Shown here piece after piece: positions 24,687-33,600 of a stretch of 64,000 bases of DNA (position 1 is its first letter; each line of letters opens with the position of its first letter). The stretch lies in contig NZ_JBEPKD010000007.1 in the NCBI RefSeq assembly GCF_040544555.1, forward strand, positions 124,001 through 188,000, given 5' to 3'. Source of the DNA: Halalkalibacter oceani. Lineage in GTDB: Bacteria > Bacillota > Bacilli > Bacillales > Bacillaceae_D. The translations under genes and the position numbers were made by a program. Under the pieces are notes generated by a model, which saw nothing but the letters and a program-made list of their open reading frames with translations, was not told the origin of the DNA and did no database searches.

Positions 24687-26138
24687 GTGACATGGCATTG
24701 GAAGGAGTTATTACCCGTTGATCGATTTACGGTTCGGACGCGCTATTACCTGGCCGAACAGGATCGTTTGACGCTTACTTTATTGTATCAGCCTTTAATC
24801 GGAGCATGTGCCCACAGCCTCTACATGACGCTTCTTTCCCAGCTTGAACGTGATCAATACTGGAGCGGGGAGCTTATTCATCGTCAGCTGATGCTTTTGC
24901 TCGGCGAGTCGCTTGAGGTGATTTATGAGGAGCGGAAGAAGCTGGAGGCGATTGGTTTATTGAAAACCTTTAAGCGCAAAGACGAGGAAGGGTCAACGTA
25001 TTTATATGAATTGCAGCCTCCGATGACACCAAAGCAGTTTTTTGAAAATGATGTTCTTAGCGTTTATTTGTTTAATCGGCTCGGCAAAACGTATTACCGT
25101 CAGCTGCGTGAGCGCTTCATGCTTGATGAAGTGGCCAGTGATGACTATACAGAGCTGACATACGCCTTTGATGAGGTGTACGCGTCGCTCCATCATTCTG
25201 AAATGGTCTCGAACCTGAAATCGGAAACGGGGAAGGTGCTGCATATTGATGAGCGAAAAGCGCTCATAAGCAGGCAGGATGAACAGGATGTCACCTTTGT
25301 TTCGAATCAATTCGACTTTGAGCTGTTTGAAAAAAGCTTATCGAAGTCGATTGTCCCGGACTCGGCGTTGACGGAAGAGATCAAGTCGGCGATTATCAGG
25401 CTCGCCTTTGTCTATAAAATCGAGCCGCTGGAGATGAGCAGTATCGTCCAACAGACCTTTATCCATGAGGAGGAGGTCAACAGCGAGCAGCTGCGCAAAA
25501 AAGTGCAGGAGTGGTACAAAATTGAACAAGGGACAGAGCCGCCCGCTCTCGGCTTGCGGACTCATCCAGTTAAGGATCGGATCATGGCTGACCGTGAGCC
25601 TGCGACAGAGGAAGAGCGGATCATCCATTTTTATGAAACGACGCCACCACTTACCTTGCTTGAAATCCGCTCTGACGGCGCCAAAGTCGCAGCGGCGGAT
25701 GTTAAAATAATAGAATCGCTTATGCTTGATCATAAGCTGCTGCCAGGCGTGATCAATGTGCTGCTCGATTTTATTCTTTGGAGTCAGGATATGAAGCTCA
25801 GCAAGGCGTTGGTCGATAAAATCGCGAGCCATTGGGCAAGAAAAAAAGTACGAACGGTGAAGGAAGCGATGGAGCTTGCCCTCTTCGAGCAGAATAAGTC
25901 AAATCAAAGCAGCAGGCGGTCCGGATCTTATCCGAAAGCATCAGCAAAAGGCAAAGCAAACCCGCGGCGGGACAAGCTGCCGAAATGGCTGCTCGCCGAA
26001 AAGCAGAAAGAGCAGGACGCTAAAGCGGAGGTCCCTTCTTCCGCCAAGCGAAATGAACTTCCCGCATCAGGGGATAAAAGCTTTGAGGAGATGCTGGAGG
26101 AGCTGAAGAAAAGTAAGGCGGGGAAGGGAGAGAGCTAA
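24687..26138 (+). CDS. dnaB: Replication initiation and membrane attachment protein DnaB
   Basis: Helicase-loading protein of the Firmicutes primosome (with DnaD and DnaI), not the replicative helicase. 483 aa. The N-terminal winged-helix region has YLAEQDRLTLTLLYQPLIG; a DnaB/C C-terminal domain lies at about residues 300-420; the tail is basic and low in complexity (RRSGSYPKASAKGKANPRR). Start GTG 24687 is taken because AAGGAGGGG lies 7 bp upstream; TTG 24684 is adjacent and an ATG further upstream lacks a ribosome site. It abuts dnaI directly. Confidence 0.92.
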   Translation: MTWHWKELLPVDRFTVRTRYYLAEQDRLTLTLLYQPLIGACAHSLYMTLLSQLERDQYWSGELIHRQLMLLLGESLEVIYEERKKLEAIGLLKTFKRKDEEGSTYLYELQPPMTPKQFFENDVLSVYLFNRLGKTYYRQLRERFMLDEVASDDYTELTYAFDEVYASLHHSEMVSNLKSETGKVLHIDERKALISRQDEQDVTFVSNQFDFELFEKSLSKSIVPDSALTEEIKSAIIRLAFVYKIEPLEMSSIVQQTFIHEEEVNSEQLRKKVQEWYKIEQGTEPPALGLRTHPVKDRIMADREPATEEERIIHFYETTPPLTLLEIRSDGAKVAAADVKIIESLMLDHKLLPGVINVLLDFILWSQDMKLSKALVDKIASHWARKKVRTVKEAMELALFEQNKSNQSSRRSGSYPKASAKGKANPRRDKLPKWLLAEKQKEQDAKAEVPSSAKRNELPASGDKSFEEMLEELKKSKAGKGES

Positions 26139-27068
26139 GTGAAATCAATTCAATCATCGCTAACGGACTGGATGCAAAACAGCAGCCTGAGAGAGCGGCT
26201 TGACCGTGCCATGCAGGAATTGCTGACGGACCCCTTCGTCCAGTCTGCTTTACAGCGCAATCCGGACATTAACCAGGAAAGCATCGAGCAAGGTCTTGTT
26301 AAATTATATGAATTTCGCAAGGAAAGCTATCATTGCGAGACGTGTCCGGGGCTTGCGAACTGTCCGAACATGATGAAAGGCTACCGACCGGAACTGATCA
26401 GCCAAAAAGGGGCGCTCGACCTGCATTACCATCCGTGCCACTTGAAGCGTGAAGAGGATGAAAAGAAGCAGCAGCAGCAGTTAATGCGCTCTCTCTATGT
26501 GCCGAAGGAGATTCTTGCAGCGAGCTTTGATACGCTTGACCGCGATCAGGACAGGGCAGAGGCCTGCCGCAAAGCGCTTGCGTTTGCGCTTCATGCCAAT
26601 CCCGGCGAGAATGGCGAGGGACTTTATCTTTATGGGAAATTCGGCGTCGGCAAAACACATATTATGGGCGCAGTCATGAATGCGCTAAAGAGCAGGCGGA
26701 TCGGCTCAATGATTGTGTATACGCCTGATTTTTTCCGGGAAATGAAGCAGGCGATCGGCGACGGCAGCTTTCAGCAGAAGCTGGATATGGTCAAAAGCGT
26801 TCAAGTGTTAATTCTTGATGACATTGGCGCCGAGACGATTTCCGGCTGGATTCGCGATGATGTGCTCGGCGCGATTTTGCAGCACCGCATGCTTGAAAAG
26901 CTGCCGACCTTATTTACGTCCAATTATGATTATGAGGAGCTGGAGGAGCATCTCGCTTACTCGGATCGCGGCGGGACCGAGGAACTGAAGGCGAAGCGGA
27001 TTATGGAGCGGATCAAGCATTTCACGGCGTTTGTGACGGTAGAAGGGAAAAACCGCCGCTCACGTTAG
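26139..27068 (+). CDS. dnaI: Primosomal protein DnaI (helicase loader)
   Basis: AAA+ ATPase that loads the replicative helicase DnaC at origins and forks. 309 aa. The N-terminal helicase-binding part has a cysteine-rich zinc site (CETCPGLANCPN and HYHPCH). ATPase domain: Walker A GKFGVGKTH (near residue 167) and Walker B VLILDDIGAE. Start GTG 26139 follows the dnaB stop without a gap, with GGGAGAG inside dnaB, so translation is probably coupled. Confidence 0.95.
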   Translation: MKSIQSSLTDWMQNSSLRERLDRAMQELLTDPFVQSALQRNPDINQESIEQGLVKLYEFRKESYHCETCPGLANCPNMMKGYRPELISQKGALDLHYHPCHLKREEDEKKQQQQLMRSLYVPKEILAASFDTLDRDQDRAEACRKALAFALHANPGENGEGLYLYGKFGVGKTHIMGAVMNALKSRRIGSMIVYTPDFFREMKQAIGDGSFQQKLDMVKSVQVLILDDIGAETISGWIRDDVLGAILQHRMLEKLPTLFTSNYDYEELEEHLAYSDRGGTEELKAKRIMERIKHFTAFVTVEGKNRRSR

Positions 27069-27135
27069 ATAAATCAGCTTTTCTATGATACGATAACAGT
27101 ATCCTATTTTGAAAGATTCGGGGGTTACGATATAT

Positions 27136-28245
27136 ATGAGCATTGATGCGATTTTAGAGCGCGCGGTCAATGGTGAGCGTTTGTCGATGGAAGATGCGGT
27201 TGCTCTTTATGAGAGCGACGAAGTTGAAAAGATGGGCGAAGCGGCGAATACGATCATGAAGAAGTGGCATCCGGAACCGATTACGACATTTGTCATTGGT
27301 CGAAATGTCAATTATACGAACTTTTGTGACACGTATTGCCGTTTTTGCGCGTTTTACCGGGCGCCTGGCAGCAAGGAAGGCTATGTGTTAAAAGATGAAG
27401 AGATTTTCAAAAAAATAGAAGAAACCGTCGCTGTCGGCGGAACGGAAATTTTAATGCAGGGAGGAACGAATCCGGATCTCCCTCTCAGCTATTATACCGA
27501 TTTGCTGCGCGAAATTAAAAAGCGCTTCCCAATTTGGATGCATTCCTTTTCTCCGGCTGAAGTATGGAAGATCGCCGAAGTGTCAGGTCTTGGCGTCGAG
27601 GACGTTTTAAGGGAGCTTCATGAAGCAGGACTGGACAGCATGCCCGGTGGCGGAGCGGAAATTTTGACGGAGGAAACGAGGCTCCGGGTCAGCCGGTTGA
27701 AAATCACGTGGGAGCAATGGATTGAAGCGATGGAAGCTTCGAAGCGCGTCGGGATGTTTGGCTCGGCGACGATGGTCATCGGCTTTGGCGAATCCTATGA
27801 GGAGCGCGCTTTGCATCTCCAGCGTGTCCGTGACGCTCAAGATCGTTCAAATTGCTTTACCGCCTTTATTTCCTGGCTGTTCCAGCCGGAAAATACAGGA
27901 ATGTGGAAAACGAAAAAGCTCAGCTCGCGTGATTATTTAAAAAATGTCGCGATCTCGCGGCTGTTTCTCGATAATATCGCCAATTTTCAATCATCCTGGG
28001 TAACGATGGGCCCGGAGATCGGCAAGCTTTCCTTGCAATACGGCTGCAATGATTTCGGCAGCACGATGATGGAGGAGAATGTCGTCTCGGCAGCGGGTAC
28101 TACACATAAGGTCAACACGAACCAAATTCTCAAGCTTATCCGTGAAGCAGGGAAAATACCGGCTCAGCGCAATACGAAATATGAGATTCTTCACCTGTTT
28201 GAAGGCGAGGAGCAGGCGGAGAAAGACTTTATTATGCAAAACTAA
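27136..28245 (+). CDS. mqnC: Cyclic dehypoxanthinyl futalosine synthase (radical SAM)
   Basis: Converts dehypoxanthinyl futalosine to its cyclic form in the futalosine route to menaquinone. 369 aa from ATG 27136. The radical SAM 4Fe-4S cysteines C64, C68 and C71 lie in FCDTYCRFCAFY, preceded by NVNYTNF; MQGGTNPDLP and PGGGAEIL are family segments of the MqnC/MqnE/CofH group. MqnE and CofH are the main alternatives; length and context favour MqnC. No other mqn gene is in the window. Most bacilli make menaquinone by the men route, so this gene is a notable marker of the lineage. Confidence 0.85.
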   Translation: MSIDAILERAVNGERLSMEDAVALYESDEVEKMGEAANTIMKKWHPEPITTFVIGRNVNYTNFCDTYCRFCAFYRAPGSKEGYVLKDEEIFKKIEETVAVGGTEILMQGGTNPDLPLSYYTDLLREIKKRFPIWMHSFSPAEVWKIAEVSGLGVEDVLRELHEAGLDSMPGGGAEILTEETRLRVSRLKITWEQWIEAMEASKRVGMFGSATMVIGFGESYEERALHLQRVRDAQDRSNCFTAFISWLFQPENTGMWKTKKLSSRDYLKNVAISRLFLDNIANFQSSWVTMGPEIGKLSLQYGCNDFGSTMMEENVVSAAGTTHKVNTNQILKLIREAGKIPAQRNTKYEILHLFEGEEQAEKDFIMQN

Positions 28246-28255
28246 AAAACGCAAA

Positions 28256-28297
28256 AAAGCTGTTTCCAGAGGGAGAGCCTCCGGGACAGCTTTTTTT
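28256..28297 (+). terminator. Intrinsic terminator after mqnC
   Basis: AAAGCTGT (28256-28263) pairs with ACAGCTTT (28286-28293), with CCAGAGGG/CCTCCGG inside, then T residues. The following 205 bp up to ytxC hold no gene that I can support. Confidence 0.88.
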
Positions 28298-28502
28298 AGG
28301 AGGAAGAACGTATAAACATTTTCGGGATGATTCGGGGCGGGGCGTCGGCTTCGCGCGCCGCTGCTAAGAAAAAACGCTCTTTTCGCATATTCCCCATCAT
28401 GTTTTTTGGAAAACGGTCATAGGATGGAGTAGAGCCTGTCTGAATACGGTTATGGAAAAATGAAGCAGAAGAAGTTCGTTAGACGGTAAGGGGGAATAAG
28501 CG

Positions 28503-29369
28503 TTGATCGCAATCCATTTTGAACAGACCGATGATTGCAAGCAGCTGTTAGATCAGCTAAGAACGTATATCCGAAATTACGCTGCCTATGGATTGGAAGG
28601 AACGGTGAAAAGGGAAGGAGAAACAACGATTTTACTGAACTATGAAAATCAGTTTGTTAATTTCTATGATTCCTTTCATCCATTGCTCGTTTCCGTGCTG
28701 ACCGATTATGTGATCAGTACGAAGGAAGAAGAGTGGCTGCTCGATATCGTCGAAACGATGTTCTATTTTACAGCCAAGGAGGAGCAACAGGAAATTATCA
28801 CCATTGCTCGAGCCATTTTAGAAGGAGATCGCGATGATCTGCCGATGATGAAGACGTTTTTCAATCGCCGCGCCTATATTTATGAAGCATTTGCCAATCA
28901 TGTCGAAGAAGAAACGAGCTTCTTTTATGAGCCATTTCTGACCTTTCGTCTGCGGGAGTATGGGGAGATGCTGATTGATTGTGTGGAAATGGCGATTGAT
29001 GAATATATGCTTGAGCAGGAATATCAAAATATGATTGCTGACCTCCGGCACTATGTGAAATCACATCAGCCGAAATTTTCATGTTTGCATATTGTCCATG
29101 ATCAAGGCTTCACACTCTATGATGAGCATTTTCGTCGTTTGACACGGGAGGAGCTGCTGTTTCACTTGAATGTGGAGCTTATGTTTGAAGAAGCGCTTGA
29201 GGTCGAGGAAATGGTTGTCAGCCCGCTCGTCAGTCTGCTGCCGGGGAGAGTTTATCTTTTCACCGATGAGCCGGATGACGGTGTCATCCTGACGCTGCAG
29301 GCGATTTTTGAAGAAAGATTGCGCCTTTATCCACTGCGGGCTTACGAGCCAGAATCAACCAACTTTTGA
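28503..29369 (+). CDS. ytxC: Putative sporulation protein YtxC
   Basis: 288 aa, soluble, rich in helices and acidic residues. No catalytic motif is seen. Assigned to YtxC by length (about 280 aa in B. subtilis) and by location between the dnaBI region and thrS, as in Bacillus; the function is unknown. TTG 28503 is the likely start, preceded by TAAGGGGGAA. The gene ends just before the thrS promoter. Confidence 0.75.
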   Translation: MIAIHFEQTDDCKQLLDQLRTYIRNYAAYGLEGTVKREGETTILLNYENQFVNFYDSFHPLLVSVLTDYVISTKEEEWLLDIVETMFYFTAKEEQQEIITIARAILEGDRDDLPMMKTFFNRRAYIYEAFANHVEEETSFFYEPFLTFRLREYGEMLIDCVEMAIDEYMLEQEYQNMIADLRHYVKSHQPKFSCLHIVHDQGFTLYDEHFRRLTREELLFHLNVELMFEEALEVEEMVVSPLVSLLPGRVYLFTDEPDDGVILTLQAIFEERLRLYPLRAYEPESTNF

Positions 29370-29376
29370 AATCCTC

Positions 29377-29405
29377 TTGATTTTCCAGCTTGCGCTCCCT
29401 ATAAT
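29377..29405 (+). promoter_or_regulatory. Promoter of thrS leader
   Basis: TTGATT (29377-29382), 17-bp spacer, TATAAT (29400-29405), placed about 25 bp before the T-box leader begins. Confidence 0.8.
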
Positions 29406-29424
29406 ACTACATATCAACAGTCAA

Positions 29425-29690
29425 ATGAGTAAGGGTCACGACGAGGACATGAGCTGCGGAAATTCTGTTTTCAGAGAGAGAAGCAATAAGCTGGGAGCTT
29501 CTTAACATGAATCGCACGCTTACCACCTCTGAACTGCGCGAGGGGAACACCTAATGTGGAAACTGGCGCCGGCATGCAGCCGTTATCCTGCATCAATGAG
29601 GAGACTAAAGTAATTTTTCAGTCTTGAATGAGGGTGGAACCACGAATGACACGCGTCCCTTCTATGTCTATAGAGGGATGGGTGTTTTTT
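29425..29690 (+). ncRNA. T-box leader of thrS
   Basis: tRNA-sensing antitermination leader. The conserved T-box AGGGTGGAACCACG is at 29631-29644 and is followed by a terminator hairpin (ACGCGTCCCT ... AGGGATGGGTG, 29651-29682) with a T run. Stem I lies upstream, with GAGGACATGAGC near the 5' end. The likely specifier codon is ACC (Thr) at 29549-29551 in GGGGAACACCTAATG, by analogy with the phe leader at 47708; ACC also occurs at 29522 and 29525. Uncharged tRNA-Thr should stabilise the antiterminator and switch on thrS. Confidence 0.92.
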
Positions 29691-29731
29691 ATGTTGTTTT
29701 TAATTAGATCAGAAAGAAGGAGTGGATAGTC

Positions 29732-31660
29732 ATGGCAATGAAATTAACGTTTCCCGATGGCGCGGTAAAGGAATTTCCTCAGGGGACAACGACAGAAGAG
29801 GTAGCGGCTTCGATTAGTCCGGGGCTGAAAAAGAAAGCGCTGGCCGGGAAGCACAACGGTACACTGGTTGATGTAAGAACGCCGCTTCAAACAGATGGAA
29901 AGATTGAAATTGTCACGCAGGATAGCGAGGATGCGCTCGACATTTTGCGCCACAGCACGGCTCATATTATGGCCCAGGCGATTAAACGGCTGTACAAAAA
30001 TGTTCATTTAGGAATAGGCCCGGTCATTGAAGGCGGCTTTTACTATGATATCGATGCTGAGGAATCCATTACAGCAGAAGACTTGCCGAAGATCGAAAAG
30101 GAAATGAAAAAGATTATTTCTGAAAATCTTGAGGTCAAGCGCGTTGAAGTATCAAGGGACGAAGCGATTCGGATTTACGAAGAGCTCGGTGATCCGTACA
30201 AGCTTGAATTAATCAGCGCGATTCCGGAAGGGGAAAAGCTGACGATTTATGAGCAGGGAGAGTTTTTCGACTTATGCCGCGGTGTTCATATCCCGAGCAC
30301 GAATAAAGTGAAGGAATTCAAGCTGCTCAGTTTAGCGGGCGCGTATTGGCGCGGCGACAGCAAAAATAAAATGCTTCAGCGTATTTACGGGACGGCTTTC
30401 TTTAAGAAGGAGGACTTGCAGGAGCATCTTCGTCTGCTCGAGGAAGCGAAGGAGCGGGATCACCGCAAGCTTGGGAAAGAGCTTGGTATTTTCGCCCTTT
30501 CCCAAAAGGTCGGTCAGGGACTGCCGCTTTGGCTGCCGAAAGGAGCGACGGTGCGCCGCATTATCGAGCGCTATATCGTCGATAAAGAAGAGCGTCTGGG
30601 CTACCAGCATGTGTATACGCCGATTCTCGGCAGCGCCGAGCTGTACAAGACGTCGGGCCACTGGGATCACTATCAGGACGATATGTTTCCGGTCATGGAG
30701 CGCGATAACGAGGAATTTGTTCTCCGCCCGATGAACTGTCCGCACCATATGATGGTGTACAAGCAGGAAATGCGCAGCTACCGTCAGCTTCCGTTGCGGA
30801 TAGCCGAGCTTGGAATGATGCACCGCTACGAAATGTCGGGGGCGGTCTCCGGACTGCAGCGTGTCAGAGGGATGACGTTAAATGATGCGCACATCTTCTG
30901 CCGTCCTGACCAGATCAAGGAGGAATTCCTGCGCGTCGTTCACCTCATCCGCGAAGTGTACGAGGATTTTGACATCAAGGAATATAAGTTCCGTCTTTCC
31001 TATCGCGATCCAGAGGATAAGGAAAAATATTTCGACGATGATGCGATGTGGGAAAAAGCGCAGGGAATGCTGAAGGAAGCAATGGATGAGCTGGGCGATG
31101 TCGACTATTATGAAGCGGAAGGAGAAGCGGCTTTCTATGGTCCGAAGCTCGATGTACAAGTCCGCACCGCTCTCGGCAAGGATGAAACGCTCTCTACAGT
31201 CCAGCTTGACTTCCTGCTGCCGGAGCGCTTTGATTTAACCTATGTCGGCGAGGATGGCGCGCAGCATCGTCCAGTCGTCGTCCACCGTGGCGTCGTCTCG
31301 ACAATGGAACGGTTTGTTGCCTTTTTACTTGAAGAATACAAGGGGGCCTTCCCGACATGGCTCGCGCCGGTGCAGGTTCAGGTCATTCCGGTCTCACCGC
31401 ATGTCCATTTGGACTATGCAAAACAGGTGCAGGAGCAGTTGCAGCAGCTCGGGGCCCGTGTTCATATTGACGAGCGCGATGAAAAAATCGGCTACAAAAT
31501 CCGCGAAGCGCAAATGCAGAAGATTCCTTATATGCTCGTTATCGGTGATAAGGAAATGGAAGCAGGCGCCGTCAACGTCCGCAAGTACGGGGAGCAGGAC
31601 TCGCAATCCGTCCCGCTCGAGCAGTTCATTGAGCAGCTGAGTGCGGAAGTAAAGAAGTAA
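29732..31660 (+). CDS. thrS: Threonyl-tRNA synthetase
   Basis: Class II synthetase, 642 aa. N-terminal TGS domain (residues 1-62); second additional (editing) domain with HSTAHIMAQA and the HIPSTNK region; catalytic core with motif 2 MNCPHHMM and RIAELGMMHRYE; C-terminal anticodon-binding domain from about residue 540. Length and order match Bacillus ThrS. Start ATG 29732 with AAGGAGTGG. Expression is controlled by the upstream Thr T-box. Confidence 0.97.
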   Translation: MAMKLTFPDGAVKEFPQGTTTEEVAASISPGLKKKALAGKHNGTLVDVRTPLQTDGKIEIVTQDSEDALDILRHSTAHIMAQAIKRLYKNVHLGIGPVIEGGFYYDIDAEESITAEDLPKIEKEMKKIISENLEVKRVEVSRDEAIRIYEELGDPYKLELISAIPEGEKLTIYEQGEFFDLCRGVHIPSTNKVKEFKLLSLAGAYWRGDSKNKMLQRIYGTAFFKKEDLQEHLRLLEEAKERDHRKLGKELGIFALSQKVGQGLPLWLPKGATVRRIIERYIVDKEERLGYQHVYTPILGSAELYKTSGHWDHYQDDMFPVMERDNEEFVLRPMNCPHHMMVYKQEMRSYRQLPLRIAELGMMHRYEMSGAVSGLQRVRGMTLNDAHIFCRPDQIKEEFLRVVHLIREVYEDFDIKEYKFRLSYRDPEDKEKYFDDDAMWEKAQGMLKEAMDELGDVDYYEAEGEAAFYGPKLDVQVRTALGKDETLSTVQLDFLLPERFDLTYVGEDGAQHRPVVVHRGVVSTMERFVAFLLEEYKGAFPTWLAPVQVQVIPVSPHVHLDYAKQVQEQLQQLGARVHIDERDEKIGYKIREAQMQKIPYMLVIGDKEMEAGAVNVRKYGEQDSQSVPLEQFIEQLSAEVKK

Positions 31661-31737
31661 GCAGACAATCAGGGAAAATTCGTCATTGCAATCTCAGCCT
31701 ATTAACGGTAAAATAAATAGGTCGGTCGCTAAACGAG

Positions 31738-31766
31738 TTGACACCTATCAACGGGTATGCTATAGT
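31738..31766 (+). promoter_or_regulatory. Promoter of infC-rpmI-rplT
   Basis: TTGACA (31738-31743), 17 bp, TATAGT (31761-31766). It drives a leader of about 230 nt. Confidence 0.8.
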
Positions 31767-31774
31767 TGTCAAGT

Positions 31775-31907
31775 AAACAATTACACATTGGACACAAAGC
31801 AGAAGCGCCCGCTTCTCACCTGATTGACGCGAATGCAGTTGGCAGGTACAATAACATTCATTTTTCAAATGAACAAAGTGTGGGCGTATTGTGCCTGCAC
31901 TTTTTTT
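31775..31907 (+). ncRNA. L20-type leader of infC operon
   Basis: Successive hairpins: AGAAGC/GCTTCT (31801-31816), ACCTG/CAGGT (31818-31847), TTCATTT/AAATGAA (about 31857-31873) and a terminator AAAGTG/CACTTT (31875-31903) with seven T residues. The position before infC and this layout fit the known Firmicutes L20 autoregulatory leader, in which excess L20 binds RNA and causes premature termination. Assignment is by position and structure, not by covariance search. Confidence 0.75.
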
Positions 31908-32002
31908 ATATTGAATGAGGAGCATGTACCATTCCGTTCTTCTGAATGGAAGCAATATGCGTGAAGTGCTTTGATCCGTTTAAAATCCTTTGGAGGTGGC
32001 TC

Positions 32003-32521
32003 ATTATTAGTAAAGACATGTTGGTCAATGAAGGGATTCGTGCGCGTGAAGTACGTCTTATTGGAGCAAACGGTGATCAGATTGGGGTCAAGTCGAAGCA
32101 GGAAGCGCTTGAAATGGCGCAGAATGTCAACCTTGATTTAGTTTGTGTCGCTCCAACTGCGAAACCGCCTGTGTGTCGTATCATGGACTACGGAAAATTC
32201 CGTTATGAACAACAAAAGAAAGACAAGGAAACACGCAAGAAGCAAAAGATCATTAACGTCAAGGAAGTTCGTCTTAGCCCGACGATTGAAGATAATGACT
32301 TTAACACAAAGCTTCGTAATGCGCGTAAATTCCTGGAAAAGGGAGATAAGGTAAAGGCTGCGATCCGCTTCCGCGGACGGGCGATTACCCACTCCGAAAT
32401 CGGACGCCGGGTATTAGAGCGTCTGGCGAAAGAATGTGAAGATGTTGCCACGATCGAGGCAAAGCCGAAGATGGAAGGACGCAGCATGTTCTTAATCTTG
32501 GCTCCAAAGGTGGAGAAGTAA
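32003..32521 (+). CDS. infC: Translation initiation factor IF-3 (ATT start)
   Basis: 172 aa. Binds the 30S subunit, blocks 50S joining and checks start codons. The start is the rare ATT at 32003: GGAGGTGG lies at 31992-31999 with correct spacing and the frame then reads M-ISKDMLVNEGIRAREVRL, the Bacillus N terminus. An ATG at 31946 would add 19 unrelated residues inside the leader. ATT initiation of infC is widely conserved and lets IF-3 repress itself. Motifs PVCRIMDYGKFRYEQ and GDKVKAAIRFRGR are visible. First gene of the operon with rpmI and rplT. Confidence 0.95.
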   Translation: MISKDMLVNEGIRAREVRLIGANGDQIGVKSKQEALEMAQNVNLDLVCVAPTAKPPVCRIMDYGKFRYEQQKKDKETRKKQKIINVKEVRLSPTIEDNDFNTKLRNARKFLEKGDKVKAAIRFRGRAITHSEIGRRVLERLAKECEDVATIEAKPKMEGRSMFLILAPKVEK

Positions 32522-32557
32522 CATCGATTTGAAGTAGATTAAAGGAGGACCTGAGTT

Positions 32558-32758
32558 ATGCCAAAAATGAAAACTCATCGCGGCGCTGCAAAGCGTTTCA
32601 AGAAAACAGGATCTGGAAAGCTGAAGCGTTCACACGCCTACACTAGTCACTTATTTGCAAACAAATCAACGAAGCAGAAGCGAAAGCTCCGCAAATCTGC
32701 GATTGTTCACTCTGGTGACTTCAAACGTATTCGTGAAATGTTAACGTACAAAAAATAA
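32558..32758 (+). CDS. rpmI: Ribosomal protein bL35
   Basis: 66 aa, very basic, starting MPKMKTHRGAAKRFKKTG as in all bL35. Component of the 50S subunit. AAAGGAGGACC precedes the ATG. Between infC and rplT in the standard operon. Confidence 0.98.
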   Translation: MPKMKTHRGAAKRFKKTGSGKLKRSHAYTSHLFANKSTKQKRKLRKSAIVHSGDFKRIREMLTYKK

Positions 32759-32795
32759 TTGATGTTTTTCTGATAGAAAAAAGGAGGGAACTGCG

Positions 32796-33155
32796 ATGCC
32801 AAGAGTAAAAGGCGGTTATGTCGCTCGTCGTCGTCGTAAGAAGGTTTTAAAGTTAGCAAAGGGATATTTCGGTTCAAAACATACATTATTCAAATCAGCT
32901 CAAGGACAAGTAATGAAGTCCTTGCTTTATGCTTACCGTGATCGTCGCCAGAAGAAGCGCGACTTCCGTAAGCTGTGGATTACACGGATCAATGCGGCTG
33001 CCCGCGTGAACGGTCTTTCATACAGCCGTTTCATGCACGGTCTTAAGCTTGCTGAGATCAATGTAAACCGTAAAATGCTTGCTGACCTTGCTGTCAATGA
33101 CGAGAAGTCATTCGCTCAGCTTGCTGAAAAAGCAAAAGCAAGCCTTAACGCATAA
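32796..33155 (+). CDS. rplT: Ribosomal protein bL20
   Basis: 119 aa, basic, starting MPRVKGGYVARRRRKK. Early 50S assembly protein and, in Firmicutes, repressor of its own operon through the leader before infC. AAAGGAGGGAA precedes the ATG. The operon continues with ysdA in B. subtilis; here a terminator follows, then the interrupted ysdA. Confidence 0.98.
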   Translation: MPRVKGGYVARRRRKKVLKLAKGYFGSKHTLFKSAQGQVMKSLLYAYRDRRQKKRDFRKLWITRINAAARVNGLSYSRFMHGLKLAEINVNRKMLADLAVNDEKSFAQLAEKAKASLNA

Positions 33156-33213
33156 AGAAGAGACAGCTCTGAAGCAGCGGATATAGTGCCTAGGGGTTAT
33201 CTCACAAAAAGGA

Positions 33214-33263
33214 AGAGAGGGTGTCCCGGAGCCTACGGCTTTTTGGGGCCCCTCTCTTTTTTT
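33214..33263 (+). terminator. Intrinsic terminator after rplT
   Basis: AGAGAGGGTGTCCCGGAGCC pairs with GCTTTTTGGGGCCCCTCTCT (33238-33257), then T residues. A second small hairpin CCGC-TAC-GCGG with TTTTTT follows at 33270-33286. Confidence 0.9.
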
Positions 33264-33303
33264 CTGATGCCGCTACGCGGTTTTTTAGAAAGGGTGTCCA
33301 AAC

Positions 33304-33461
33304 ATGGGAGCAGGAGTCCTTTATTTGTTAATCGTGAACGTGCTTTCTTTCATTGTTGTAGGGGCCGATAAGCAGAAAGCCCGAAAGAGACAGAGGCGCA
33401 TTTCGGAGCGGACGCTTTTTCTTTGGGCGATCATCGGCGGAAGCGTAGGCTCCTATATCGG
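33304..33461 (+). pseudogene. ysdA: ysdA (DUF1294) 5' part, interrupted by element
   Basis: The first 52 codons and two bases of a small membrane protein: MGAGVLYLLIVNVLSFIVV is a transmembrane segment, then DKQKARKRQRRISE and LFLWAIIGGSVGSYIG. The frame runs into element sequence and stops at 33487-33489. Joining base 33461 to 43363 restores GGA-ATG-AGA and continues as MRFFHHKTKHKRF to the stop at 43475-43477, giving 90 aa, the normal DUF1294 length. B. subtilis ysdA lies directly after rplT. Gene function is unknown. The AAAGGGTGT site before ATG 33304 is fair. Confidence 0.9.
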
Positions 33462-33600
33462 TTATGAAAAGCCAAGTATCTGTACATGATTTCAAGAAAG
33501 TATTGGATATTTTTTTATGGTGTTCTATACTTATGATTAGTGGGGTTATTGTCTATATCCAGTTATAAAGAAAAACATAAAGGTTCTATTTGTAGTTGGA

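Noticed and set aside
24687..27068. Replication origin near dnaB-dnaI
   Set aside because: These helicase-loading genes are not at oriC in Bacillus, and no DnaA-box cluster was noticed.
33186..33371. 61-codon forward frame after rplT
   Set aside because: Runs through the rplT terminator into ysdA in another frame; not a credible protein.
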